A stretch of 53,934 nt of DNA, taken from the NCBI GenBank assembly GCA_036635475.1, contig JAVWQH010000012.1:1-53934 (forward strand), in the 5' to 3' direction. Numbering within the stretch: position 1 is the first letter of the stretch; the number at the start of each line of letters is the position of its first letter. The notes below the pieces were generated by a model, which searched no databases, was not told the origin of the DNA, and saw nothing but the letters and a program-made list of their open reading frames with translations. Shown piece after piece: positions 33,249-41,694 of this stretch. Made by a program: the position numbers and the translations under genes. Source of the DNA: JAHHUA01 sp036635475 (GTDB taxonomy: Bacteria > Bacillota > Clostridia > Oscillospirales > Ruminococcaceae).

Positions 33249-34244
33249 TTGACCATTAGAGAACAATTGGAAGAAAATGAAACGAAAATTTTTTCACAAT
33301 ATGCCTGCTTGTCAAAAAATACAATTGGCAGAGAAAAAGATGAAGAAAAATGTCCATTGAGAACTGAATTTCAAAGAGATAGAGATAGAATTTTGCATTG
33401 TAATGCTTTTAGACGTTTGATGCACAAAACTCAAGTTTTTCTTTCTCCCCAAAGTGAACACTATCGAACAAGACTCACTCACACTCTTGAAGTTGCTCAA
33501 ATTGGGCGAACTATGGCTCGTGCTTTGGGACTGAATGAAGATTTAGTTGAAGCTGCTTGCCTCGGACACGATTTAGGCCACACACCTTTCGGTCACGCAG
33601 GCGAATTTGCACTAAGAGAAATTTGTCCCTATGGATATGTTCACGCAGAGCAAAGTGTTCGAGTTGTGAAATATATTGAACGTGACGGAAACGGTCTTAA
33701 TCTAACCGAAGAGGTTATTGATGCGATTGCCTGTCATTCTTCAGGTAAAGAAGCATCTACCTTAGAGGGAAAACTTGTTAGATTTGCTGACAAAATAGCA
33801 TATATGAATCACGACATTGAGGACTCAATTCGTGCAGGAATTTTGTCTGACAATGATATCCCTTGGAACATAAAATACACTGTTGGAAAAACAAAATCCG
33901 AAAGAATAACAGCTTTTATTACATCAGTTGTTGAAAACAGTACAGATGATATTAAAATGGCTGATGATATACAAAAATGCTTTACTGAACTTAAAACATT
34001 TCTATTTGATGAAGTTTATAATAACTCTTTGGCTAAAAATCAAGAGGGAAAAGCCAGAGAACTCGTTAAAACTTTATATAAATATTATTTTGAAAATATC
34101 GATAAATTGCCTGATAACTACAAAATCATTGCTGATAAATGGGATAATTCACGTGCAGTTTGTGATTATATTTCGGGTATGACTGATAAATATGCAATTG
34201 ATTTATACGAAAGCTTATTTATTCCAAAAGCTTGGGTAATTTAA
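33249..34244 (+). CDS. dgt: dGTP triphosphohydrolase-like HD protein
   Basis: A 331-residue deoxynucleotide triphosphohydrolase. Its HD metal site is clear: the first His in RTRLTHTLEVAQ near 77, the HD pair in CLGHDLGHTPFGHAGE near 106, and a later aspartate in VRFADKIAYMNHDIED. FRRLMHKTQV near 56 is a family box. The start is TTG 33249, five bases after AGTGGTG; the only other starts nearby are also TTG, and no ATG occurs before the conserved core. It opens the dgt-dnaG-rpoD-rrf2 operon, a common clostridial order. Confidence 0.92.
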   Translation: MTIREQLEENETKIFSQYACLSKNTIGREKDEEKCPLRTEFQRDRDRILHCNAFRRLMHKTQVFLSPQSEHYRTRLTHTLEVAQIGRTMARALGLNEDLVEAACLGHDLGHTPFGHAGEFALREICPYGYVHAEQSVRVVKYIERDGNGLNLTEEVIDAIACHSSGKEASTLEGKLVRFADKIAYMNHDIEDSIRAGILSDNDIPWNIKYTVGKTKSERITAFITSVVENSTDDIKMADDIQKCFTELKTFLFDEVYNNSLAKNQEGKARELVKTLYKYYFENIDKLPDNYKIIADKWDNSRAVCDYISGMTDKYAIDLYESLFIPKAWVI

Positions 34245-34265
34245 TTTAACCGGGAGGTGTTGAGG

Positions 34266-36020
34266 TTGATTCCTGAAAGCTTTATCGAGGATTTGAAATA
34301 CCATTGTGACATTGAATCAACCATTTCATCATATGTTAATCTGAAAAAAAATGGTCGAACTTACAAAGGTTTATGCCCATTTCATTCAGAAAAATCCCCA
34401 TCGTTTACTGTTTACCCCGAAAATCAATCTTTCTATTGTTTTGGTTGTGGAGTTGGCGGTGACGTTGTCACATTTATCAAAAAAATCGAAAATATTGAAT
34501 ATGTTGAAGCCCTTAAATTTTTGGCTGAAAAAAGCAATATACCCTTTCCTGAAGATAGCTTTGATGACAGTGCATCAAGACTTAAATCTGAAATACTTGC
34601 AATCAATCGTGAAACAGCAAGATTTTATCACAGTATTTTGCGTTCAGATGAGGGAAAAGCAGCACTTGATTATCTTCTTGAAAGAGGTCTTTCCGGCAAA
34701 ACAATTGGAAAATTCGGTATTGGCTACGCCCCTGACACTTGGGACAAGCTAAGAAATCATCTCGCATCTAAAGGATTTTCCGATTTTGCAATGTCTTGTG
34801 CATTTGTTGTGAAAGAAGGGAAAAATAAAAGTGTATACGATGTTTTTCGCAACAGAATTATTTTTCCTATAATAGATTTACGTGGAAATGTTATTGCATT
34901 TGGCGGAAGAATTTTAAGCGGAGATGGTCCTAAATATTTGAACTCGGGTGACACTCCCCTGTTCAAAAAAAGCAGAAATTTGTTTGCTTTAAATTTAGCT
35001 AAATCCACCAAAGAACCTCGTATGATTTTAGCTGAGGGATATATGGACGTTATTTCCTTGCATCAAGCAGGATTTGATAATGCTGTTGCCACTCTTGGAA
35101 CTGCTCTAACTCCCGAACAAGCCAGAATTATCAACACCTATACAAGTGAAGTTGCAATTGCCTACGATTCCGATGAAGCCGGACAAAAGGCAACTAAACG
35201 TGCAATCAAGCTTTTTGATGAAACAGGAATTAAAGTTAAAGTAATCTCCATTAATGGAGCAAAAGACCCCGATGAATACATAAAGAAAAATGGTGCAACT
35301 CGATTTAAACTACTTGTTGAAGGAAGTGCAGGTGCAACCGATTATGCAATTGAAAAAATTTTTGCTAAATATGACGTTGAAACGCCGTCGGGTAAGGTGC
35401 AATTTTTAGATGAATTTTGCAAGTTTATCTGTGATGGGATTGGCCCTATTGAAAGAGATGTTTATATTTCTAAAATCGCCAATCAGCTATCAGTTGACAA
35501 AGAAGCAATAAAACTTCAAACTGAATCCGTTTACAAGAAAAAACTAAAGCAAAAGAAATATTCTGACGAACGCAACCTTAAAATTTTTACACAAGAAGCA
35601 CCAAAAAAATCAAAAGACCCTCAACGTTCTAAATTTATAAAATATGCCCTTGCAGAAGATAATCTTATTGCTATTCTTATTAAAAATCAAGATTTCTTCA
35701 AGAAAATAACCAAAATTGAACCAACTGAATTTTTGACAGATAGTAACCGCTCAATTTATGAAGTTGTATATAACCGCTTACTTTCAAATAAAAGTGTGGA
35801 TTTAAGCTGTTTGAGTGCAGACTTAAACGAAGAACAACTCTCACATTTAAGCTATATACTAGCCGGAAATTCAGGAAAAAATTACAGCTTAGACAATGCA
35901 GAAGAATTTATCAAAATAATTAAATCCTTTGATACACTGACAGACCCATCGAATATTCTAAAAACATCTGATGAAGATTTGTCAAATTACATTAAAGGAC
36001 TTGGAATTAAGCAAAAATAG
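34266..36020 (+). CDS. dnaG: DNA primase
   Basis: Makes RNA primers at the replication fork. The 584-residue protein has the CHC2 zinc finger (CPFHSEKSPSFTVYPENQ, then YCFGCGVGGD; residues 38-66), the catalytic core (about 120-245) and TOPRIM domain with EGYMDVISLHQAG near 258 and AYDSDEAGQKA near 300. The C-terminal helicase-binding part (about 450-584) is more divergent. The start is TTG 34266, eight bases after GGGAGG; GTG 34257 and TTG 34260 are in frame but touch the site. Confidence 0.95.
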   Translation: MIPESFIEDLKYHCDIESTISSYVNLKKNGRTYKGLCPFHSEKSPSFTVYPENQSFYCFGCGVGGDVVTFIKKIENIEYVEALKFLAEKSNIPFPEDSFDDSASRLKSEILAINRETARFYHSILRSDEGKAALDYLLERGLSGKTIGKFGIGYAPDTWDKLRNHLASKGFSDFAMSCAFVVKEGKNKSVYDVFRNRIIFPIIDLRGNVIAFGGRILSGDGPKYLNSGDTPLFKKSRNLFALNLAKSTKEPRMILAEGYMDVISLHQAGFDNAVATLGTALTPEQARIINTYTSEVAIAYDSDEAGQKATKRAIKLFDETGIKVKVISINGAKDPDEYIKKNGATRFKLLVEGSAGATDYAIEKIFAKYDVETPSGKVQFLDEFCKFICDGIGPIERDVYISKIANQLSVDKEAIKLQTESVYKKKLKQKKYSDERNLKIFTQEAPKKSKDPQRSKFIKYALAEDNLIAILIKNQDFFKKITKIEPTEFLTDSNRSIYEVVYNRLLSNKSVDLSCLSADLNEEQLSHLSYILAGNSGKNYSLDNAEEFIKIIKSFDTLTDPSNILKTSDEDLSNYIKGLGIKQK

Positions 36021-36032
36021 GAGGAATGAATT

Positions 36033-37121
36033 TTGGCAATAAGTGATAAAAAATCAGCTTTGCGTGAATTAATGGAAATAGGTAAACAAAGGGGTAAACT
36101 CACAACCAAAGAAATAACAGATGTTCTTGAGGAACTAAATTTTGATATGGAACAACTGGACAAGTTCTATGACACATTGGACAACTACAACATTGAAATT
36201 ATTGATGATTCAACATCTTCAATTGACGGTATTTCTTCTGACCAAAAAGATGACCCTCAAGAGTTGGAAATTGCACTTTCTGCTGAAGGAATTAACATTG
36301 ATGACCCTGTAAAAGTCTATCTAAAAGAAATAGGCAGAGTACCTTTGCTTTCTGCTGACGAAGAAATTAACCTTGCCACTCGTATGATGAATGGTGATGA
36401 AGACGCAAGAAGAAAGCTTGAAGAAGCCAATTTACGTCTTGTTGTAAGTATTGCTAAAAGATACGTTGGAAGAGGTATGCAATTTTTGGATTTAATTCAA
36501 GAAGGCAACCTCGGCTTGATTAAAGCTGTTGAAAAATTCGACCATACCAAGGGATTTAAGTTTTCAACTTATGCAACATGGTGGATTAGACAAGCAATTA
36601 CAAGAGCTATTGCTGACCAAGCTAGAACAATTCGTATCCCTGTGCATATGGTTGAAACCATCAACAGAGTTAAAAAAGCCAGTTCTCAACTTTTGCATAA
36701 AAATGGACATGACCCATCTGCTGAAGAAATTGCTGATGAAATAAATATGCCTGTTGAAAAAGTTAGAGAAATTATGCGTGTTGCTCAAGAACCTGTTTCT
36801 CTTGAAACTCCTATCGGTGAAGAAGAAGACAGCCATTTAGGCGATTTTATTGAAGATGATAATGCTCCTGCACCTGCTGAAGCAGCTTCTCACACTCTTC
36901 TTCGTGAACAATTAAGTGATGTTCTTAAAACTTTAACTCCAAGAGAAGAAAAAGTTTTGAAACTTCGATTTGGTCTTGAGGACGGCAGAGGACGCACACT
37001 TGAAGAAGTTGGCAAAGAATTTAACGTTACTCGTGAACGCATACGTCAAATTGAAGCTAAAGCTTTGAGAAAACTAAGACACCCAAGTCGCTCTAAAAAA
37101 CTTAGGGACTTTTTGGATTAA
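36033..37121 (+). CDS. rpoD: Primary RNA polymerase sigma factor (RpoD/SigA)
   Basis: The housekeeping sigma factor, 362 residues. Region 1.1-like N-terminus, region 1.2 (DPVKVYLKEIG near 92), region 2 with FLDLIQEGNLGLIKAVEKFD near 150 and the -10-reading YATWWIRQAI, region 3 (ANSL.. HMVETINRV), and region 4.2 with TLEEVGKEFNVTRERIRQIE near 328, which contacts the -35 box. The start is TTG 36033, eight bases after AGGAGG; an earlier ATG at 36027 is out of frame. It lies 12 bases after dnaG. Confidence 0.97.
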   Translation: MAISDKKSALRELMEIGKQRGKLTTKEITDVLEELNFDMEQLDKFYDTLDNYNIEIIDDSTSSIDGISSDQKDDPQELEIALSAEGINIDDPVKVYLKEIGRVPLLSADEEINLATRMMNGDEDARRKLEEANLRLVVSIAKRYVGRGMQFLDLIQEGNLGLIKAVEKFDHTKGFKFSTYATWWIRQAITRAIADQARTIRIPVHMVETINRVKKASSQLLHKNGHDPSAEEIADEINMPVEKVREIMRVAQEPVSLETPIGEEEDSHLGDFIEDDNAPAPAEAASHTLLREQLSDVLKTLTPREEKVLKLRFGLEDGRGRTLEEVGKEFNVTRERIRQIEAKALRKLRHPSRSKKLRDFLD

Positions 37122-37148
37122 CAGTAATTTATAAAAAGGAGTTTTGTA

Positions 37149-37568
37149 ATGCAAATGACTCTTGAGGCTGATTATGCCGTTAGAATTGTGATGTTTCTTG
37201 CAAAAAGCAATAAGCGACTTGATGCTAAAACTATTGCTGAAAATACAAATGTCACATTGAGATTTTCTCTCAAAATTTTAAGAAAATTAGTCGGATCTGA
37301 TATAGTTAAATCCTTCAAGGGTTCAACAGGTGGCTATGAACTTGCAAGAAACCCAAAAGATATCACGCTTTATAGTGTTGTGGAAACTGTTGAGGGCAAT
37401 TTTGCTATATGCCGCTGTTTAAACCCTGACTTTGTTTGCACTCATAGCGTTCACAATGGTATTCCTTGTAAGGTTCAAAAAATTTACGATGAGATTTCTA
37501 ATGTTGTTAAAGAAAAATTGCAATCCGTTAATTTTGCGGAACTTATTGACAATAACTCTTGTAAATAG
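37149..37568 (+). CDS. Rrf2-family transcriptional regulator with cysteine cluster
   Basis: A 139-residue regulator. The N-terminal winged helix (EADYAVRIVMFLAKS, AKTIAENTNV, FKGSTGGYELAR) is Rrf2-type. The C-terminal part has CRCLNPDFVCTHSVHNGIPC (C near 101, 103, 111, 120), where family members such as IscR or NsrR bind an Fe-S cluster. It may sense iron-sulfur, redox or NO state; which is unknown. It is 27 bases after rpoD, with AAAGGAG, and shares the replication/sigma operon. A strong terminator follows. Confidence 0.88.
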   Translation: MQMTLEADYAVRIVMFLAKSNKRLDAKTIAENTNVTLRFSLKILRKLVGSDIVKSFKGSTGGYELARNPKDITLYSVVETVEGNFAICRCLNPDFVCTHSVHNGIPCKVQKIYDEISNVVKEKLQSVNFAELIDNNSCK

Positions 37569-37597
37569 TCAAAATACATACTTCTAAATACAATGAA

Positions 37598-37630
37598 ATG
37601 AGGGCAACATCTTGAAGATGTTGCCCTCAT
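37598..37630. terminator. Bidirectional terminator between rrf2-type and mrp genes
   Basis: A near-perfect palindrome with arms of about 15 bases (37598-37612 with 37616-37630) and a very short loop, between the two converging genes. Confidence 0.78.
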
Positions 37631-37645
37631 TAATTTTGTGATTTA

Positions 37646-38476
37646 TTATTTTATCATTTCATCAAGCTTATGAGAAATATTATCGAGCCAATCGCCTTCA
37701 AATAATTCTATCATACCTTGGTCACAAGCCGCTGACAATTTTGGTTCAACTGGAATTTGTCCCAAAACATCAATCTTATTTTCATTTGCAATTTCGTCAA
37801 TATGGCTCTCGCCGAAAACTCTAAGTTTTTTGTTACAATCAGGACATTTAACATAACTCATATTTTCAACAATACCCAAAATTGGAATATTCATCTTTTC
37901 TGCCATTTTAACTGCTTTAGAAACAATCATAGAAACAAGTTCTTGTGGAGAAGTTACAATAATAATTGCATCAACTGGGATTGATTGGAAAACAGTCAAA
38001 GGAACATCGCCTGTTCCCGGAGGCATATCAATGAACATAAAGTCAACATCGTCCCATATAACATCGCTCCAAAATTGCTTAACTACTCCGGCAATAACCG
38101 GACCTCGCCAAATAACAGGGTCAGTTGGGTTTTCAACCAATAAATTAAGGGACATAATTTTAATGCCTGTTTTGCTTTCCATTGGGAAAAGTCCACTTGC
38201 ATTACCTTGTGCATGGCCTAAAACGCCAAACATTTTGGGGATAGATGGACCTGTTATATCAGCGTCCATTATTGCTGTTGCATAGCCACTTCTTCTTGCC
38301 ATTACTGCTGATAAACCCGTTACAAGAGATTTACCAACTCCGCCTTTACCGCTTACAATACCAATTATTTTTTTAATATGGGAAAGTTCATGGGGCTTTT
38401 CCAAAAAGCTTTCAGCTTTACGCTCTCCACAGTTTTCAGAGCATTGTGAACAATTATGGGAACAATTTTCGCTCAT
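37646..38476 (-). CDS. Mrp/NBP35-family Fe-S cluster carrier ATPase
   Basis: A 276-residue P-loop ATPase that carries or inserts Fe-S clusters. The N-terminus has CSHNCSQCSENC (C4, C8, C11, C15), a cluster-binding motif of the NBP35-like group. The deviant Walker A GIVSGKGGVGKS is near residue 39, DADITGPSIPKMFG near 71, and the conserved CPDC pair (VKCPDCNKK) near 215. The start at 38476 fits the AGGTGAT site better than the GTG at 38485. It lies next to an Fe-S aldo/keto reductase and a cysteine-rich Rrf2 regulator. Confidence 0.92.
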   Translation of the reverse strand: MSENCSHNCSQCSENCGERKAESFLEKPHELSHIKKIIGIVSGKGGVGKSLVTGLSAVMARRSGYATAIMDADITGPSIPKMFGVLGHAQGNASGLFPMESKTGIKIMSLNLLVENPTDPVIWRGPVIAGVVKQFWSDVIWDDVDFMFIDMPPGTGDVPLTVFQSIPVDAIIIVTSPQELVSMIVSKAVKMAEKMNIPILGIVENMSYVKCPDCNKKLRVFGESHIDEIANENKIDVLGQIPVEPKLSAACDQGMIELFEGDWLDNISHKLDEMIK

Positions 38477-38555
38477 ACTTATCACCTATCCTTAAAAACA
38501 GATTAAATTTATCATATTAAAACAAAGACAAAAGTCTATTATTTCGTTAGACTTA

Positions 38556-38584
38556 ATGTTACCACTGTTTATGGAATATGTCAA
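38556..38584 (-). promoter_or_regulatory. Sigma-A type promoter of the Mrp-type gene
   Basis: Minus strand TTGACA (38579-38584), 17-base spacer, TAACAT (38556-38561), 79 bases before the start. Confidence 0.75.
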
Positions 38585-38639
38585 TATCATTGAAATATTT
38601 ACTACAATACTTGTCGATTTTCATTGTAATTTAGCAAAA

Positions 38640-39803
38640 TTATAGTGATGTTTTGGTTCTTGGGTCATTTGCAAATCTAACTTTTAAAGCGGATAATTCA
38701 CTATCAACAACTTGCAGCATCGTTGGAATATCAATATGCTGAGGGCATTTTTCCACGCAACTATTGCAAGTTACGCACATATGCGGCTTGCTTTCCTCAT
38801 TAAAATAGCCATAATATTCACTATAGGTTCTCCACGCATTTCCAAACATTTTATAGTCGTTATATATCTTGAAAATTCTTGGAATATCAACACCTCTAAA
38901 GCAAGGCATACAATATTTACAGCCTGTGCAAGGAATTGTTGAAAGTGACACTAAATTGTCAACTACTTTTTCCACAACACAACTTTCTTCTGTTGAAAGT
39001 TCAAAATCTCCGCTTAATGTTTCAATATTTTCAACCATTTGTTCCATTTCAGACATTCCAGAAAGTACCACCTTGACATTTGGCAATTGTGCCACCCATC
39101 TAAGCGCCCACGAGGAATAGGATTTTTGACTATCAGCTTCTATAAATGGTTTAGCTATTTCATCAGATAAATTCGAGAGAAATCCTCCTCTTAATGGCTC
39201 CATAACAACGCAAGGAATTTCCCTTTCCTCAAGCATTTTATAAAGTTTATCTGAACCCATTATTCTATCATCTATATAGTTAGTTTGAATTTGTGCAAAG
39301 TCCCAACTATAGCCGTCTACGATTTCTTCGTAGTTTTCCCATCTGTCGTGAAAGGAGAAACCAATAAATTTAATTTTTCCCTCTGCCTTTTTTTCTTCAA
39401 GAAATTTTAGAAGTTCTATTTTAACGCATTTTTTATATCTTTCAAGATTAATTGAGTGTATGAGATAAAAATCAAAATAATTTGTTTGCAATCTTTCCAA
39501 TTGCTCATTAAATATTTTTTCCATATCCTCACGTGTATTGATTAGCCAACTGGGCATTTTTGTTGCTAGAAGATAGCTTTCACGAGGGTATTTTTGCAAT
39601 GCCTCACCCAAAAATTCCTCTGACTCGCCTTTTAAATATGTATAAGCTGTATCGAAATATGTAATACCGTTTTCGATTGCATAATCAACCATTTTTTGCG
39701 CTTTTTCCCTATCAACAACTCCATTTAAAAGGGGCAAACGCATACAGCCAAAACCCAATTGCGAGGATTTTACATTTAATTTTTCAAATTCAGTCATTCT
39801 CAT
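38640..39803 (-). CDS. Aldo/keto reductase with C-terminal 4Fe-4S ferredoxin domain
   Basis: A 387-residue protein. Residues 1-265 form an aldo/keto reductase barrel: GFGCMRLPL near 17, YFDTAYTY with the catalytic D and Y near 52, ATKMP with the lysine, and FYLIHS with the histidine near 125. From about 285 comes a ferredoxin-like domain with CTGCKYCMPC and CVTCNSCVEKCP, for one or two [4Fe-4S] clusters. This fusion is common in Clostridia and of unknown substrate. Start choice is uncertain: ATG 39803 has a GGAG 12 bases away; 39797 is an alternative, and a frame extension to 39860 is unlikely. Confidence 0.88.
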   Translation of the reverse strand: MRMTEFEKLNVKSSQLGFGCMRLPLLNGVVDREKAQKMVDYAIENGITYFDTAYTYLKGESEEFLGEALQKYPRESYLLATKMPSWLINTREDMEKIFNEQLERLQTNYFDFYLIHSINLERYKKCVKIELLKFLEEKKAEGKIKFIGFSFHDRWENYEEIVDGYSWDFAQIQTNYIDDRIMGSDKLYKMLEEREIPCVVMEPLRGGFLSNLSDEIAKPFIEADSQKSYSSWALRWVAQLPNVKVVLSGMSEMEQMVENIETLSGDFELSTEESCVVEKVVDNLVSLSTIPCTGCKYCMPCFRGVDIPRIFKIYNDYKMFGNAWRTYSEYYGYFNEESKPHMCVTCNSCVEKCPQHIDIPTMLQVVDSELSALKVRFANDPRTKTSL

Positions 39804-39897
39804 TTTATATTCACACTCCGTTTTAAATCGTGATTTCAACAGCATTACTATAATTTGCAAGCCATAAAATCATTTATTTTTTGTAATATTATATAAA

Positions 39898-39938
39898 TGG
39901 CTTAGACAAAATATTTTTCAAACATCTCGCCTAAGCCA
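39898..39938 (-). terminator. Terminator of MATE copy 2
   Basis: Eight-bp stem TGGCTTAG/CTAAGCCA (39898-39905 with 39931-39938) with a 25-base loop, followed by U-rich sequence on the minus strand, a few bases after the MATE stop. Confidence 0.55.
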
Positions 39939-39944
39939 AATTGA

Positions 39945-41312
39945 CTATGAGTTGCTAATTGTATTGTCTATTTCTTCTTTTGGAATTTTAAGCCATTTAC
40001 CTCTCTTATAGTAAATGATAAACATAATTGAAGTCACAAACCATGTAAACGGATAGCTGAAACATACAGTTGCCAATGTGTGACTTTGTGGAACAACAAT
40101 GAAACTCCACAGAACACGAAGTATGCAAATACCAAATAATGTAACCATAGTTGGCGTAAACACATCTCCAACTCCACGCATTGCACCGGACATTATTTCA
40201 ACTGCTACGTATGCAAAATAGAAAGGTGCTTGTATTTTAACAATATAAATTCCAATTTGAATTACATCAATATCAGCACAGAATAAGCGATAAACGAATG
40301 GTGCTGCCAAAATTGTCAAAGCCGAAAGAATAATTGTAACAACAGTTGTCATTATCATACAAACTTTTATGCTTTCCTTAACTCTATCGTATTTTTTAGC
40401 GCCAAAATTTTGACCTGTAAATGTTGTGATTGCTATGCCGAATGAGTTTACTGTCATCCAATAAACCGCATCAATCTTGCCATATGCAGTCCAAGCTGCT
40501 ATGACATTCGTTCCAAATGAATTTATATCCGATTGAATTATTACATTTGACAATGAATACATAATTGATTGAAAACCTGTTGGTATGCCTATTTTAAACA
40601 TTTGCAATAATATTTTCATATCAACACTTAATTTTTTCAGTGTAAATTCAAATTGTGGATAGCTCAATTTTAGTGAAACCAAAACTAAAATTGCACTTAA
40701 AAACTGAGAAATAATAGTTGCCCAAGCAACACCTTCAACTCCCATTCCAAATCCAACAACGAACAAAATATCTAAAACAACGTTGCAAACGCTTGCAGCA
40801 ATTAAGAAATACAGTGGACGTTTTGAATCGCCCATAGCTCTCAAAATACTCGAGCCAACATTATATATCAAATTAAAAATAACACCATAAAAATAAATTC
40901 GTAAATATGCTGATGAATGGACTAATATTTCTTCAGGTGTACCCATCCATTTTAACAAATAAGGTGAAAGCGGTATACCAATTACCATCAAAATAACTCC
41001 GCTTGCAATTGCAAAAGAAATTGCAGTATTAACTGAACGTTTTGCATTTTCATCATCTCTAGCCCCATAATATTGTGCAATAACAACACTGCAGCCTGAT
41101 GAAATTCCAACAAAAAACCCAACTAAAAGATTGATTATTGCAGCAGCAGGACCACCAACAGAGGCAAGGGCTTCCGTTCCAACATAGTTTCCAACAACAA
41201 CAGCATCGACAGTATTATACATCTGTTGAAAAAATGTTCCAAACCAGATTGGAAAGAAAAATGCTAAAAGTTGTTTTGGAATATTGCCGTTAATAATTTT
41301 ATTTTCCTTCAT
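39945..41312 (-). CDS. MATE-family efflux protein, copy 2
   Basis: A 455-residue protein with about twelve membrane segments. The first helix carries FPIWFGTFFQQMYNTVDAVV and VGNYVGTEALASVGG, the form found in DinF-like clostridial MATE proteins, and GISSGCSVVIAQYYGA follows near 80. It is closely similar to copy 3 (43558-44904): both share NLFQQ/FFQQMYN-VD, VGNYVG, QSDINSFG-type and FGAKEY-type blocks. ATG 41312 has GAGGAGG; an ORF extension to 41327 is not needed. It has its own promoter, with a palindrome over the -10 box. Confidence 0.88.
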   Translation of the reverse strand: MKENKIINGNIPKQLLAFFFPIWFGTFFQQMYNTVDAVVVGNYVGTEALASVGGPAAAIINLLVGFFVGISSGCSVVIAQYYGARDDENAKRSVNTAISFAIASGVILMVIGIPLSPYLLKWMGTPEEILVHSSAYLRIYFYGVIFNLIYNVGSSILRAMGDSKRPLYFLIAASVCNVVLDILFVVGFGMGVEGVAWATIISQFLSAILVLVSLKLSYPQFEFTLKKLSVDMKILLQMFKIGIPTGFQSIMYSLSNVIIQSDINSFGTNVIAAWTAYGKIDAVYWMTVNSFGIAITTFTGQNFGAKKYDRVKESIKVCMIMTTVVTIILSALTILAAPFVYRLFCADIDVIQIGIYIVKIQAPFYFAYVAVEIMSGAMRGVGDVFTPTMVTLFGICILRVLWSFIVVPQSHTLATVCFSYPFTWFVTSIMFIIYYKRGKWLKIPKEEIDNTISNS

Positions 41313-41347
41313 AATAATCCTCCTCACTACAAATTATACTTATATAT

Positions 41348-41390
41348 CTAGCTATAATGCTAGCATATCATTAGAATTAAATATTGTCAA
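41348..41390 (-). promoter_or_regulatory. Promoter of MATE copy 2 with overlapping palindrome
   Basis: Minus strand TTGACA (41385-41390), 17-base spacer, TATGCT (41362-41367). A palindrome CTAGC-6 bases-GCTAG (41348-41363) covers the end of the -10 box and the expected start of transcription, the usual place for a repressor site. The regulator is unknown. Confidence 0.6.
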
Positions 41391-41694
41391 TACTTACAAT
41401 ATTTATTTGTTATATTGTCTAAAACGTAGAATTGTATTTACAATTAACTATAACAACGATACAGCCATTCAAGTATTTACTATGATTATTAACAAGTTAT
41501 TTTAATTAATTGCAGATTATCTTATTATAGTAAATTATTGCTTACTACTAATAATAATACATAAATATTAATAATTTACAAATATTTTTGTATTTACTAT
41601 AGATTTTATGATTTTTTATGGTATAATTAGATATATTAAATCGTATTATATATTTTATCTTTGAACATTATTATTATGGAAGTAGGTTGTAAAT
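41391..41694. other. AT-rich divergent region between MATE copy 2 and the M28 peptidase
   Basis: Just over 300 bases, strongly AT-rich. Besides the two promoters at its edges I see no gene, repeat family or structured RNA. Confidence 0.4.
41619..41627 (+). promoter_or_regulatory. Extended -10 promoter of the M28 peptidase
   Basis: TGG-TATAAT (41619-41627) has the TGn extension that can replace a good -35 box; none is seen 17 bases upstream. It lies 68 bases before the ATG. Confidence 0.5.
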
